From the NCBI RefSeq assembly GCF_001642805.2, contig NZ_CP016948.1, positions 3,100,001 to 3,164,000 of the forward strand: a stretch of DNA of 64,000 nt, written 5' to 3'. Positions 36,414 through 44,367 of this stretch are shown here, piece after piece. Within the stretch, counting starts at the first letter, position 1. Each line of letters opens with the position of its first letter. Source of the stretch: Serratia surfactantfaciens (GTDB lineage Bacteria; Pseudomonadota; Gammaproteobacteria; Enterobacterales; Enterobacteriaceae). The translations under genes and the position numbers were made by a program. The notes under the pieces were generated by a model. It was not told the DNA's origin, ran no database searches, and saw only the letters and a list, made by a program, of their open reading frames with translations.

Positions 36414-36440
36414 TAAAAAAATCCCGCACGGCAGCGGGAT
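36414..36440 (-). terminator. Minus-strand terminator
   Basis: On the minus strand ATCCCGC / GCGGGAT with a 6-base loop, then TTTTTTT. No gene recognised upstream on that strand within 250 bases. Confidence 0.7.
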
Positions 36441-36482
36441 GAAGGGATGATAACGTCATGAATTTCTTGTACGAACAATGAG

Positions 36483-36514
36483 GCGGTATTGTCGTCATTT
36501 GGCGACAATACCGC
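36483..36514. repeat. Perfect 12-bp inverted repeat
   Basis: GCGGTATTGTCG (36483-36494) and CGACAATACCGC (36503-36514) around an 8-base loop. No T-tract, no gene within it. Could be an operator or an RNA hairpin. Confidence 0.7.
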
Positions 36515-36690
36515 GCCGTCACGGTGCTCACAAGGGAAATTTGACCGCCGGCAGGAAATCAGAATTTCGCCAATGCACGCGATCGTGAACCATTCGGCAT
36601 CAGCGAAAAGAAATGAGATTTTCGTCAGACAGTCGCCGGAAAAAAACCGGTAGCATGGCCAACATAATCCCAGATGCGGTTGGGGGAGAG

Positions 36691-36903
36691 ATGAACAACA
36701 AGCCGTTTGAATTTGATGAAGCGATCTGCCTGGCGATTGGGCGTGGCGTCTGTGAGGTCGTGAAGATAGGGGATGAAATCAGCGTCTTCTCCCTATTGGA
36801 AGCTATCGAAGGTTTCATCGAGCGGCAGGCGCTCAGCGAAAGCGAGGTCGCGGCGGCGGACGACGCGCTGGATCTGATCACCGGTTTGGTCCACCGCCAA
36901 TAG
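36691..36903 (+). CDS. Hypothetical 70-residue protein
   Basis: ATG at 36691 has GGGGGAGAG directly upstream; an in-frame ATG at 36613 lacks a site. The product MNNKPFEFDEAICLAIGRGV... is acidic and helical (VVKIGDEISVFSLLEAIEGFIERQALSESEVAAADDALDLITGL), with no membrane segment or signal. It has the look of the small enterobacterial DUF2767-type proteins, but I cannot confirm this. The GNAT gene follows 30 bases later on the same strand. Confidence 0.65.
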   Translation: MNNKPFEFDEAICLAIGRGVCEVVKIGDEISVFSLLEAIEGFIERQALSESEVAAADDALDLITGLVHRQ

Positions 36904-36933
36904 CGATTCATTAACGAACAGAGAAGGAATACC

Positions 36934-37386
36934 ATGGCAATACCTTCCCCACTGGTCTGGCAGCGTGCAGACTATCTCGTCAGTACCGATCCCGCCCTGC
37001 TGGATCTCGACGCCATTCATGCATTTCTGACCCGTTCGTCCTGGGCGGAAGGGATCGACAAAGAGACCGTCCGCCAGTCCCTCGCCCACAGCCTGTGCTT
37101 CGGTTTGTATCACGACGCCAGGCAGATCGGCTTCGCCCGGCTGGTCACCGATTACGCCACCTTCGGCTATCTGTGCGACGTGTACGTGCTGGAGACGCAT
37201 CAAAAAAGCGGGTTGGGCCTGTGGCTGACGGAATGCTGCCAGGCCCATCCGCTGATGGCGACACTGCGACGAGTCATGCTGGTCACCAGCACCGCTCCCT
37301 GGCTCTACGAAAAAGTGGGCTACACCGCCATCAACAACCCCGATTTTGTCTGGCAGATCGCCCGGCCAGACATCTATCGACGTTAA
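36934..37386 (+). CDS. GNAT-family N-acetyltransferase
   Basis: 150 residues. GFARLVTDYATFGYLCDVYVLETHQKSGLGLWLTE contains beta-4 and the acetyl-CoA loop in the degenerate form (HQKSGLG) typical of a common single-domain GNAT group; the end is WLYEKVGYTAINNPDFVWQIARPDIY. GAGAAGGA precedes ATG. Substrate unknown. Confidence 0.88.
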   Translation: MAIPSPLVWQRADYLVSTDPALLDLDAIHAFLTRSSWAEGIDKETVRQSLAHSLCFGLYHDARQIGFARLVTDYATFGYLCDVYVLETHQKSGLGLWLTECCQAHPLMATLRRVMLVTSTAPWLYEKVGYTAINNPDFVWQIARPDIYRR

Positions 37387-37499
37387 ATTTTCAGTCAAGT
37401 CACCCCGCTCCCCCTCTTTCCCCGCGCCATTGAAAGCACAGTGGTCAAGGGGCATGCCGGGCGACAAATTTTACCTTTAGCCCCTTTCAAGGAGAATCT

Positions 37500-37928
37500 A
37501 TGCCCGTTTCAGCCCGTAACCAATTAGCCGGTACCGTGTCTTCCGTCGCCAAAGGCGCCGTCAACGACGAAGTGGAGATCACCCTGCCGGGCGGTGAGAA
37601 ACTGGTGGCCATCGTGACGGTGCAAAGCCAACAGTCGCTGGGATTAACCGTCGGCAAAGAGGCCGTCGCACTGATTAAAGCGCCCTGGGTGATCCTGGCG
37701 ACGGAGGATTGCGGCTTGCGTTTTTCCGCTCGCAACCAGTTTGCCGGGGAAGTCATTGCGGTTGAGCACGGCGCGGTCAACGGCACCGTCCACCTCAAAA
37801 CGGACGCCGGCTTCGTGCTGACGTCGGTGATCACCAATGAAAGCCTGCAGGAAATGGCGCTGAAGAACGGCTCGCGCGCCATCGCGCTGATCAAGGCCTC
37901 ATCGGTGCTGCTCGCGGTCAGAGACTGA
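37500..37928 (+). CDS. Tandem Mop/TOBE-domain molybdate-binding protein
   Basis: 142 residues made of two Mop domains: SARNQLAGTVSSVAKGAVNDEVEI...VALIKAPWVIL (about 4-66) and SARNQFAGEVIAVEHGAVNGTVHL...IALIKASSVLL (about 74-138). The repeat of SARNQ and ALIKA shows the duplication. Such molbindins bind molybdate or tungstate oxyanions in the cytoplasm as storage or sensing proteins. CAAGGAG lies just upstream of ATG at 37500. No transporter gene is adjacent. Confidence 0.88.
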   Translation: MPVSARNQLAGTVSSVAKGAVNDEVEITLPGGEKLVAIVTVQSQQSLGLTVGKEAVALIKAPWVILATEDCGLRFSARNQFAGEVIAVEHGAVNGTVHLKTDAGFVLTSVITNESLQEMALKNGSRAIALIKASSVLLAVRD

Positions 37929-37964
37929 TAGCGCCAGGCCCGCGCAAGCGGGCTGTTCAAACCG

Positions 37965-38582
37965 CTATTTCAGCGCCTGCTCGGCCAGCAGCCCGAGGGC
38001 GATGAGGATCATCGCCGCGCCGGAAATGCGCCCCACCACCTTCGCGGCCTGCGGACGCGTGCGCAGCACCGACTGTGAACCGAACCCCACCAACAGATAC
38101 ACCAGGCCGCAGCTGATCAAATGCACGGCACCCAACGCCAGCATCTGCATCGGCACCGACCATGCGGCCCGGGCGTCGGTAAACTGCGGCAGCAGCGCCA
38201 GAAACAGCAGAAACACCTTGGGGTTCAGACCGCTGACGCACACGCCCTTGCCGGCCCAGCGCAGCCAGGAGTCGGAACGCTGATCCTCGCCGGCGCCCGG
38301 CACCGGCGGGTGCAGCAGCATGTTGAAGCCGATCCACAGCAGGTAAGCCGCCCCCAGCAAGGTGAGCGCCGTCAGCGCCAGCGGGTTGCCGACCAGCAGC
38401 GCGCCAACGCCCGCCACCACGATCGCAATCATCAGCAGGTGGCCGAACAGCAAACCGGCGACGGCGGGTACCACCACCCGGCCGCGAATGCCCGCCGAGA
38501 TCACATAAGCCCAATCCATACCCGGCGTGATCACCAACAGAATCGACACCGCCCAAAACGCGGCGAACAACGCGAGCGTCAT
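37965..38582 (-). CDS. LysE/RhtB-family amino-acid exporter
   Basis: 205 residues, five to six hydrophobic segments. The signature VITPGMDWAYVISAGIRGR near the N-terminus and GLNPKVFLLFLALLPQF in the middle define the RhtB group. It exports an amino acid or homoserine lactone-like compound; the exact substrate is unknown. It diverges from an AsnC-type regulator that probably controls it, a common pairing. Confidence 0.9.
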   Translation of the reverse strand: MTLALFAAFWAVSILLVITPGMDWAYVISAGIRGRVVVPAVAGLLFGHLLMIAIVVAGVGALLVGNPLALTALTLLGAAYLLWIGFNMLLHPPVPGAGEDQRSDSWLRWAGKGVCVSGLNPKVFLLFLALLPQFTDARAAWSVPMQMLALGAVHLISCGLVYLLVGFGSQSVLRTRPQAAKVVGRISGAAMILIALGLLAEQALK

Positions 38583-38776
38583 GCCGGCACCCTCTCAAAC
38601 GCGCCGCACCACACCGAACAAAGAACCATTGCGCTTTCCTCGTGGAAGAAGAGCGGCCTCCGCCTGCCGCGGTGGCCGTCAAAACCGTTCAACAGATGGC
38701 AAGAATATCCTCAAGGCGTTAAAATGTGCTTTCAATTACTTGCCTGAAATCGGTGCAAACGGGGAAATTTTTCCAA

Positions 38777-39238
38777 ATGGATAAGATTGATCGCAAAATT
38801 CTTGCTGAATTGCAGGTTGACGGCCGTTTGTCGGTGACCGAGCTGGCCGAGCGGATCGGGTTGAGCGTCTCCCCCTGCCACCGCCGGGTGCGCGCGTTAG
38901 AAGAGTCCGGCGTGATCAGGGGTTACCGCGCCCAGCTCGATCCCGGCAGCCTGGGCTATAACTTTTCTGCTCTGGTGTTCGTCACCATGCGCGAAGGCGA
39001 TCGCCGCGCCGTCGAAACCTTCGAAAATGCCATGGTGGACATTCCCCAGGTGGTACAGGCACAGCGGCTGTTCGGCGATCCGGACTATCTGCTGCACGTC
39101 ATCGCCCGCGATCTCCCCGCGTTTCAGCAGCTTTACGACGAGAAGCTCTCCGCCCTGCCTGGCGTGCAGCGCCTGAGCTCGACGCTGGTGATGAAAACCG
39201 TGGTGCCGGAGCGTTCGTTCCTGCCGCTGGGCAAATGA
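38777..39238 (+). CDS. Lrp/AsnC-family transcriptional regulator
   Basis: 153 residues from ATG at 38777 (MDKIDRKILAELQVDGRLSVTELAERIGLSVSPCHRRVRALEESGVI). HTH at about 4-50, then the RAM effector domain (about 65-145, FVTMREG, VVQAQRLFGDPDYLLHV). Upstream in-frame starts lack homology. Divergent from the RhtB exporter 195 bases away, which suggests it controls that gene in response to an amino acid. Confidence 0.9.
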   Translation: MDKIDRKILAELQVDGRLSVTELAERIGLSVSPCHRRVRALEESGVIRGYRAQLDPGSLGYNFSALVFVTMREGDRRAVETFENAMVDIPQVVQAQRLFGDPDYLLHVIARDLPAFQQLYDEKLSALPGVQRLSSTLVMKTVVPERSFLPLGK

Positions 39239-39240
39239 CG

Positions 39241-39266
39241 ACGGGAGCGCTGCCGCTCCCGTTTTT
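39241..39266 (+). terminator. Rho-independent terminator after the AsnC-type gene
   Basis: CGGGAGCG (39242-39249) / CGCTCCCG (39254-39261), 4-base loop, then five T. Confidence 0.85.
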
Positions 39267-39274
39267 ACTTCCCT

Positions 39275-40483
39275 TTAAGGCACAATCACGAAATCCGGAT
39301 TGGCGACGGCAAACAATGCCTCGCGATCCGCCGCCGGTGGGTAAATCCACTGCGTGTTGATCTCCTGCTTAATCTTTTTGCCTTCCTGGCGGGTAAAGCG
39401 CACCTGGCGCTGCCAGCCTTCGGTATAGAGCGCGCCCCAGGGCCCCAGATCCAGGCAGGTCACATACTTCGGCTGGCTGTACGGATGCACCGGCAACCCC
39501 GCCAGCTCCGCCGCCGCATTGTGGCCGGCGACGCGGCCAAGGCTCAGCGCATGCTGGCAGGTCATCAGGTTGTGATTGCCAAGATCGTCGGTCGCCGCTT
39601 TCACCGTATCACCGGTCACGAAAATGCCCGCCGCCGCCGGCGCGCGCAGGAAGGCGTCGCCGATCACCCGGCCGCTGCCGTCGCGCTCGCCGGGGATCTG
39701 CTCGGTCAGCGGATGCGCCCGCACGCCCGCCGCCAGGATCACCGTGTTGGCGGCGATGCGTTCGCCGTTCGACAGCGTGGCTCCCTCGGCGTCGATAGCC
39801 GAGACGCGCAGGCCGGCCCGCATTTCCACGCCGCACTCGGTCAGCGCCTGTCGTATCACCGCCCCCGGCTCTTCGCCCATTCCGGCGCCCACTTCCGGTG
39901 CGGTATCGACGATCACCACGCGCACCTTCTCATCTTTGCCCAGCGCATCGCGCAACCTTTGCGGCATCTCCGCCGCGCTCTCCAGGCCGGTCAGCCCCGC
40001 GCCCACCACCACGGCGGTGTTGCGCGCCGGCGTCGAAGGTTTGGCCGCCAGCGCTTTGATATGGGCGTCCAAACGCTGCGCGCTTGCCAGCGTATCGACG
40101 TTGAACCCGTATTCGGCAAAGCCCGGCACCGCAGGAACGGCAAGCCGGCTGCCGGTGGCCCACACCAGGCGGTCGTAGGCCAATTCAAGGCGTTCTCCCG
40201 CCACCGGCGCCACCGTGAGCGTTTTGGCGGCGGCATCGATGCTTTCGACCGTTCCGGCCAGATGCCGCACGCCAACGGCGGCGAGCTGAGCGGAAATGTC
40301 CGGGTTCATGTTTTCCAACACCGCTTCATACAGGCGCGGGCGGATGGTGACCGTTGGCGTCGGCGAGACCATGAGCACCTCGATATCGTCATGCTTACCG
40401 GCGAGGGTAATGGCGCGCATGGCGGACACGGCGGCCCAAAAACCGGCAAAACCGGAACCGGCAATCACTATTTTCTGCGTCAT
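39275..40483 (-). CDS. NDH-2-like FAD-dependent NAD(P)H oxidoreductase
   Basis: 402 residues. N-terminal FAD motif IAGSGFAGFWAAVSA (about 6-20), second Rossmann motif VVVGAGLTGLESAAEMPQRL (about 159-178), and FVTGDTVKA (FAD ribityl contact). Fold of the type II NADH dehydrogenase / ferredoxin reductase family; quinone or another acceptor is possible. It follows the Rrf2-type regulator on the same strand (165-base gap), which suggests redox or nitrosative control. It is not the housekeeping ndh by length (E. coli 434) and lacks an obvious C-terminal membrane anchor. Confidence 0.85.
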   Translation of the reverse strand: MTQKIVIAGSGFAGFWAAVSAMRAITLAGKHDDIEVLMVSPTPTVTIRPRLYEAVLENMNPDISAQLAAVGVRHLAGTVESIDAAAKTLTVAPVAGERLELAYDRLVWATGSRLAVPAVPGFAEYGFNVDTLASAQRLDAHIKALAAKPSTPARNTAVVVGAGLTGLESAAEMPQRLRDALGKDEKVRVVIVDTAPEVGAGMGEEPGAVIRQALTECGVEMRAGLRVSAIDAEGATLSNGERIAANTVILAAGVRAHPLTEQIPGERDGSGRVIGDAFLRAPAAAGIFVTGDTVKAATDDLGNHNLMTCQHALSLGRVAGHNAAAELAGLPVHPYSQPKYVTCLDLGPWGALYTEGWQRQVRFTRQEGKKIKQEINTQWIYPPAADREALFAVANPDFVIVP

Positions 40484-40647
40484 GGGATGACTCCTTCATA
40501 CAGGGTTAACCGGGCGATAAGGCTTGCCCGCATTTTTTTCGGATGAACGATGCCGTTCCGCTCCCGTAACAGGGTGCAGAAGGCCCGCCCGCCCCTTCCG
40601 AGGAGGCGGGAATAAGTGTGTTTGCTTTCTTAAAGGAAAGGCGGAGC

Positions 40648-41187
40648 TTAGGTCTTGGCGCGCGCCGTTTTGCCGCTGCGCGCGGTGCGCTCCGTCATGC
40701 GCTCGTCGAGCCAGACGTTGACTTCACCGAAGAAGCCCTGCGGCGCCTTGCGGCCAAAGCGGGCGGCGACGTCGCCGAGAGTCTGCGCCGCCAGCGCATC
40801 GCGCATCGCCTTCTCCGCCTGCAGCATCACCGCATGAATAGCGCATTTGCCGGAGACAGCCCAATCCGGCGGGGAATCGTCGAACACCGCGCAGCGCCCG
40901 CGCACCTCCTGGCAATCGAACAGCGGCTTGTGCCCCTCGATGGCGTCGATGATCGCCAGAAAGCTGATCTCGTCCGCCGGACGCGCCAGCCGGTAACCGC
41001 CGCGCACCCCTTCGCTGGCGGCGACGATCCCCGCCTTTTCCAGCTTGGGGAAAATCTTGGCCAGAAAGCTGGGGGAGATGCCCTGCAGCTCAGCGAGTTC
41101 GCGGCTGCTGAGCGCGCGCTGGTTATCGCCGACCAGCCACAGCAGGCAGTGGATGCCATATTCAACGCTGGTTGTGATGTACGCCAT
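40648..41187 (-). CDS. Rrf2-family transcriptional regulator
   Basis: 179 residues: winged HTH at about 1-60 (MAYITTSVEYGIHCLLWLVGDNQRALSSRELAELQGISPSFLAKIFPKLEKAGIV) and cysteines in FDCQEVRGRCAVFDDSPPDWAVSGKCAIH (about 91-119), where Rrf2 proteins bind an iron-sulphur cluster or sense thiols. The spacing differs from IscR and NsrR. A perfect palindrome lies 34 bases before its ATG. It probably controls itself and the oxidoreductase gene. Confidence 0.88.
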   Translation of the reverse strand: MAYITTSVEYGIHCLLWLVGDNQRALSSRELAELQGISPSFLAKIFPKLEKAGIVAASEGVRGGYRLARPADEISFLAIIDAIEGHKPLFDCQEVRGRCAVFDDSPPDWAVSGKCAIHAVMLQAEKAMRDALAAQTLGDVAARFGRKAPQGFFGEVNVWLDERMTERTARSGKTARAKT

Positions 41188-41526
41188 ATGTCCGTTTCGA
41201 TCGTCAGTGAATCTTCAATAACGCAGACTATATGAGTCTGCGTTTATCTTGTCAATAAAACACAGATCAACTTTGTCCGCGTTTTATTGGCAATTCGTTC
41301 GGCTGACGGCGAAGAAAACGTCCTTCGAAATGAAAAATAAAACATTTTTGCCCGATTCGCGCCCGGCTAACGTTTCCTTGTCGGCGGCGGCTGACTATGA
41401 TGTGATGAGCGCCGCCGCCGCGGTTTGTGAGCCGCCGCACTTTCATGCGGATTGCGCGGTGGGAATAAAGAACTCTTGTCTGCTGCTGACGTCTTAGAAA
41501 TGATTATTTAAGGGAAACGCCTGACT
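41188..41526. other. Rrf2-gene/bepA divergent intergenic region
   Basis: About 340 bases without a convincing gene. The right part has an open frame of ~55 codons starting near 41330, with neither ribosome site nor recognisable product. The notable feature is the palindrome at 41221-41243. The bepA ribosome site is AAGGGAAA at 41509-41516. Confidence 0.5.
41221..41243. promoter_or_regulatory. Perfect palindrome, likely Rrf2-family operator
   Basis: ACGCAGACT (41221-41229) and AGTCTGCGT (41235-41243) around ATATG. It lies 34-56 bases upstream of the Rrf2-type gene, where an autoregulatory operator is expected. Confidence 0.65.
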
Positions 41527-42996
41527 ATGACCAACCGGTTGACCAAAACCGCGTTAGCGGTGCTGCTGCTCGGCACGCTGAACGCCACCGCCCTGGCGCC
41601 AGCACAGGCGGAAAGCCAGGACCAGTTGCCGGACATGGGCACTTCCGCCGGCGGCACCCTGAGCATCGGACAAGAGCTGGCGATGGGCGATTTCTACGTG
41701 CGCCAACTGCGCGCCAGCGCCCCGCTGATCAACGATCCGCTGCTGAGCCAGTACATCAATCAGTTGGGCAACCGGCTGGTGGCCAGCGCCTATTCGGTGC
41801 GTACGCCGTTCCATTTCTATTTGGTGCGCAACGACGAGATCAACGCCTTCGCCTTCTTCGGCGGCAACGTAGTGCTGCACTCCGCGCTGTTTCGCGTCAG
41901 CGACAACGAAAGCCAGCTGGCTTCGGTGCTGGCGCACGAAATCTCGCACGTTACCCAGCGCCACCTGGCGCGCGCCATGGAAGATCAGCAGCGCAACGCC
42001 CCGCTGACCTGGGTGGGCGCACTTGGTTCCATCCTGCTGGCGATGGCCAACCCGACCATGGGCATGGCGGCGCTGAGCGGCACCCTGGCCGGCACCCAGC
42101 AAGGCATGATCAGCTTTACCCAATCGAACGAACAGGAAGCCGACCGCATCGGCATTCAGGTGCTGCAGCGCGCCGGTTTCGATCCGGAAGCCATGCCCGA
42201 CTTCCTGCAGAAGCTTTCGGATCAGTCACGCTATGCCTCCAAGCCGCCGGAAATGTTGCTGACCCACCCGTTGCCGGACAGCCGCCTCTCCGACGCGCGC
42301 AACCGCGCCAACCAGATGCCGAAACACATCGTGCAGTCTTCGCAGGACTACCTGATGGCCAAGGTGCGCTCCCTGGGAATGTACAGCTCGGAAGGTTACG
42401 GCCTGAACGAAGAGCTGCTCGGCTCGCTCAGCAGGGGCAATGTGCGTGAACAGGCAGCCGCCAAATACGGCCGCGCCATCCTGTTCTATGAAGCGAAAAA
42501 ATACGACGACGCGCGCAACATCATTCAGCCGATGCTGGCGCAGGATGCGAAAAACGTCTGGCTGATCGACCTGATGACCGATATCGATCTCGGCCAGAAA
42601 CGCGCACCGCAGGCCATCGCCCGCCTGCAGGCGGCCAACGCCGCCCAGAACAACAACCCGGTGCTGCAGCTCAACCTGGCCAACGCCTATGTCGAAGGCA
42701 ATCAGCCGGCGCAGGCGTCGAAGATCCTGAACCGCTACACCTTTGCCCATCCGGACGATCCGAACGGGTGGGATCTGCTGGCGCAGGCCAGCGCCGCTCA
42801 GGGGCTGCGCGATGAGGAGCTGTCGGCCCGCGCGGAAAGCCTGGCGCTGACCGGCCGGCTCGATCAGGCCATCGGCCTGCTCAGCAACGCCAGCTCGCTG
42901 CAGAAACTCGGCAGCCTGAAACAGGCGCGCTACGATGCGCGCATCGACCAGCTGCGCCAACTGCAACAGCGCTTCCGCCAATACCAGCGCAGCTGA
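41527..42996 (+). CDS. bepA: Periplasmic chaperone/metalloprotease BepA
   Basis: Helps LptD assembly and degrades stalled outer-membrane proteins. 489 residues (E. coli YfgC/BepA 487). Signal peptide 1-28 (ending ALAPAQAES), M48 metalloprotease domain with H137-E138-H141 ([12 protein letters not shown]) and EQEADRIG, then a TPR domain from about 310 ([22 protein letters not shown]...). All catalytic residues are intact. yfgD follows after 20 bases. Confidence 0.95.
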   Translation: MTNRLTKTALAVLLLGTLNATALAPAQAESQDQLPDMGTSAGGTLSIGQELAMGDFYVRQLRASAPLINDPLLSQYINQLGNRLVASAYSVRTPFHFYLVRNDEINAFAFFGGNVVLHSALFRVSDNESQLASVLAHEISHVTQRHLARAMEDQQRNAPLTWVGALGSILLAMANPTMGMAALSGTLAGTQQGMISFTQSNEQEADRIGIQVLQRAGFDPEAMPDFLQKLSDQSRYASKPPEMLLTHPLPDSRLSDARNRANQMPKHIVQSSQDYLMAKVRSLGMYSSEGYGLNEELLGSLSRGNVREQAAAKYGRAILFYEAKKYDDARNIIQPMLAQDAKNVWLIDLMTDIDLGQKRAPQAIARLQAANAAQNNNPVLQLNLANAYVEGNQPAQASKILNRYTFAHPDDPNGWDLLAQASAAQGLRDEELSARAESLALTGRLDQAIGLLSNASSLQKLGSLKQARYDARIDQLRQLQQRFRQYQRS

Positions 42997-43016
42997 TTCA
43001 ACAAGGAATGAACGCC

Positions 43017-43370
43017 ATGAAAAACGTCACGATTTACCACAACCCGCGCTGCTCCAAGAGCCGTGAAACCCTGGCGCTGCTGGAGCAGCACGGCGTCGAG
43101 CCCAAGGTGGTGTTGTACCTCGATACGCCCCCTACGGTCGATGAGCTGAAAAAGCTGTTGAAGGAACTGGGCTTCGCATCCGCGCGCGATCTGATGCGTA
43201 AAAAAGAAGACCTGTACAAGGAATTGAAGCTGGCTGACGAAAGCCTGAGCGAAGAGCAGCTGCTGGCGGCGATGACGGCGAATCCGAAACTGATCGAGCG
43301 CCCGATTGTGGTGAAAGGCAGCAAGGCGCGCATCGGCCGCCCGCCGGAGCAGGTGCTGGAGATTTTGTAA
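43017..43370 (+). CDS. yfgD: ArsC-family arsenate reductase-like protein YfgD
   Basis: 117 residues. Cysteine in YHNPRCSKSRETLALLEQHG (C12), with the downstream block RDLMRKKEDLYKELKL and IERPIVVKGSKARIGRPPE typical of the glutaredoxin-dependent ArsC family. ATG at 43017 is chosen over 43008 since AAGGA (43003-43007) spaces well to it. Co-transcribed with bepA as in E. coli; its true substrate is not settled. Confidence 0.92.
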   Translation: MKNVTIYHNPRCSKSRETLALLEQHGVEPKVVLYLDTPPTVDELKKLLKELGFASARDLMRKKEDLYKELKLADESLSEEQLLAAMTANPKLIERPIVVKGSKARIGRPPEQVLEIL

Positions 43371-43406
43371 TCGTCCGGCAAGTCTCTTATTGAACCGCAA
43401 AATACC

Positions 43407-43432
43407 AATAGCCCTGAACAGGGCTATTTTTA
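43407..43432 (+). terminator. Rho-independent terminator after yfgD
   Basis: Perfect 10-bp stem AATAGCCCTG (43407-43416) / CAGGGCTATT (43419-43428), then TTT. Ends the bepA-yfgD unit. Confidence 0.85.
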
Positions 43433-43519
43433 ATTGCTTGTTATATAAATATTTTTCGTCATCATCGCCCTCTCCTGCTGCTATGCTGCGCAAACGCCAA
43501 GTCTCACGGTGAAACAAGC

Positions 43520-43535
43520 GTTGACAACCGTCAAC
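43520..43535 (+). promoter_or_regulatory. Promoter -35 embedded in a perfect inverted repeat
   Basis: GTTGAC-AACC-GTCAAC (43520-43535) includes a consensus -35 TTGACA (43521-43526). TACCCT lies 17 bases on as a weak -10 (43544-43549). It precedes the toxin-like gene at 43571 and is a likely autoregulatory operator for the antitoxin-like HTH protein. Confidence 0.55.
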
Positions 43536-43570
43536 ACCCCATCTACCCTGATCGCATCACTGGACGAGCG

Positions 43571-43801
43571 ATGAAAAAACACCCAGACAAGCACATACAG
43601 GCGGCGTTAGCTTAAGCCCTTTCTCAGGGCTGGCATTTTCGCCCAGGCAGGGGACATGCTTTTGGCCGGCTGCATTGTGCCTTTGCCGGGCACCAAGAAC
43701 ATATGATGAGCATCTGGAGCACGCCGAAAAACCCAGAGCTGCATGCCAAACAGATCCGGCGTAAAGTCGATCACTGCCTGGCGCTGCCACAGAAAAAATA
43801 G
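43571..43801 (+). pseudogene. HicA-like toxin gene interrupted by an in-frame TAA
   Basis: The frame opened at ATG 43571 reads MKKHPDKHIQAALA, meets TAA at 43613-43615, and continues in the same frame without another stop: ALSQGWHFRPGRGHAFGRL, ...HMMSIWSTPKNPELHAKQIRRKVDHCLALPQKK, ending TAG at 43799-43801. A single base change to TAT or TAC (Tyr) restores a 76-residue protein. The K-H-P-x-K-H-I start, the G-x-G-H-A-F-G-R-L core and the SIWSTPKNP tail recall a small family of HicA-like toxins paired with a HTH partner; that identification is from memory. The partner gene starts 14 bases after the TAG. Either a disabled toxin or a sequencing/strain variant. Confidence 0.75.
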
Positions 43802-43814
43802 CCGGAGAATCACC

Positions 43815-44360
43815 ATGACGCTCTATCACTTCTCATTGACGTTGAGCGGGGTCAACGCCGACACCGCCGGGCTGGAGGATGCGCTGTTTGCGGCAGGGTG
43901 CGATGACGCGCTGATCTGTTTCTACGGTAAAGCCGTCTATCTGGAATTTGATCGAGAAAGCGATAACTTTGCCCACGCCATTTGCAGCGCCATCAGCGAT
44001 ATTGAATCGGCAAATATTGGCGCCAACGTGATATCGGTGGATTCCAGCCTGGTAGGGGTAAGCGATATTGCCGAGCTTACTGAACTGTCTCGTCAGGCAA
44101 TCGCCATGTTAAAAGACGGGACTCGCGGCCCCGGCGGTTTCCCTTCCCCGGTTCAACGGCTCGGCGGTACCTCACCGCTATGGCGCTGGGCTGATGTGGC
44201 GGCCTGGTTGGCACAACAGGGGAAAATCGACCCAAGGCTCGCAGACAATGCGCAGTGTCTGGAACACATCAACCTCGCTTTGCAACTGCGCGGCGATCGG
44301 CAACGCCAGCAGGTTGAGCACTACTGCTCCCTGCTGGAACACGCAGAAAAACAGGCTTGA
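43815..44360 (+). CDS. HTH-domain protein, probable antitoxin of the adjacent toxin-like gene
   Basis: 181 residues from ATG at 43815 (MTLYHFSLTLSG), with GGAG at 43803-43806; an upstream in-frame ATG at 43743 would overlap the toxin-like frame. N-terminal alpha/beta part (about 1-85) resembles a partner-binding domain; residues about 110-140 (GGFPSPVQRLGGTSPLWRWADVAAWLAQQG) form an AlpA/MerR-type HTH. The order toxin-antitoxin, 13-base gap and upstream palindrome suit an autoregulated type II module. Function inferred. Confidence 0.78.
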   Translation: MTLYHFSLTLSGVNADTAGLEDALFAAGCDDALICFYGKAVYLEFDRESDNFAHAICSAISDIESANIGANVISVDSSLVGVSDIAELTELSRQAIAMLKDGTRGPGGFPSPVQRLGGTSPLWRWADVAAWLAQQGKIDPRLADNAQCLEHINLALQLRGDRQRQQVEHYCSLLEHAEKQA

Positions 44361-44367
44361 TGGCTCG

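Larger units (their letters stand above)
36166..36690. other. Intergenic region with hairpins, a mini-ORF and a candidate small RNA
   Basis: About 525 bases without a normal gene but dense in structure: two minus-strand terminators (36251-36273 and 36414-36440), a perfect 12-bp stem (36483-36514), and a plus-strand perfect Shine-Dalgarno AAGGAGGT (36303-36310) before a four-codon reading frame. See separate entries. Confidence 0.6.

Noticed and set aside
36239..36442. 67-codon plus-strand frame across the structured intergenic region
   Set aside because: Runs through two terminators, its last residues are simply the hairpin translated, and it lacks a ribosome site at its start.
41249..41497. 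Open frame before bepA
   Set aside because: No ribosome site, low-complexity alanine-rich content, and not recognised; treated as intergenic.
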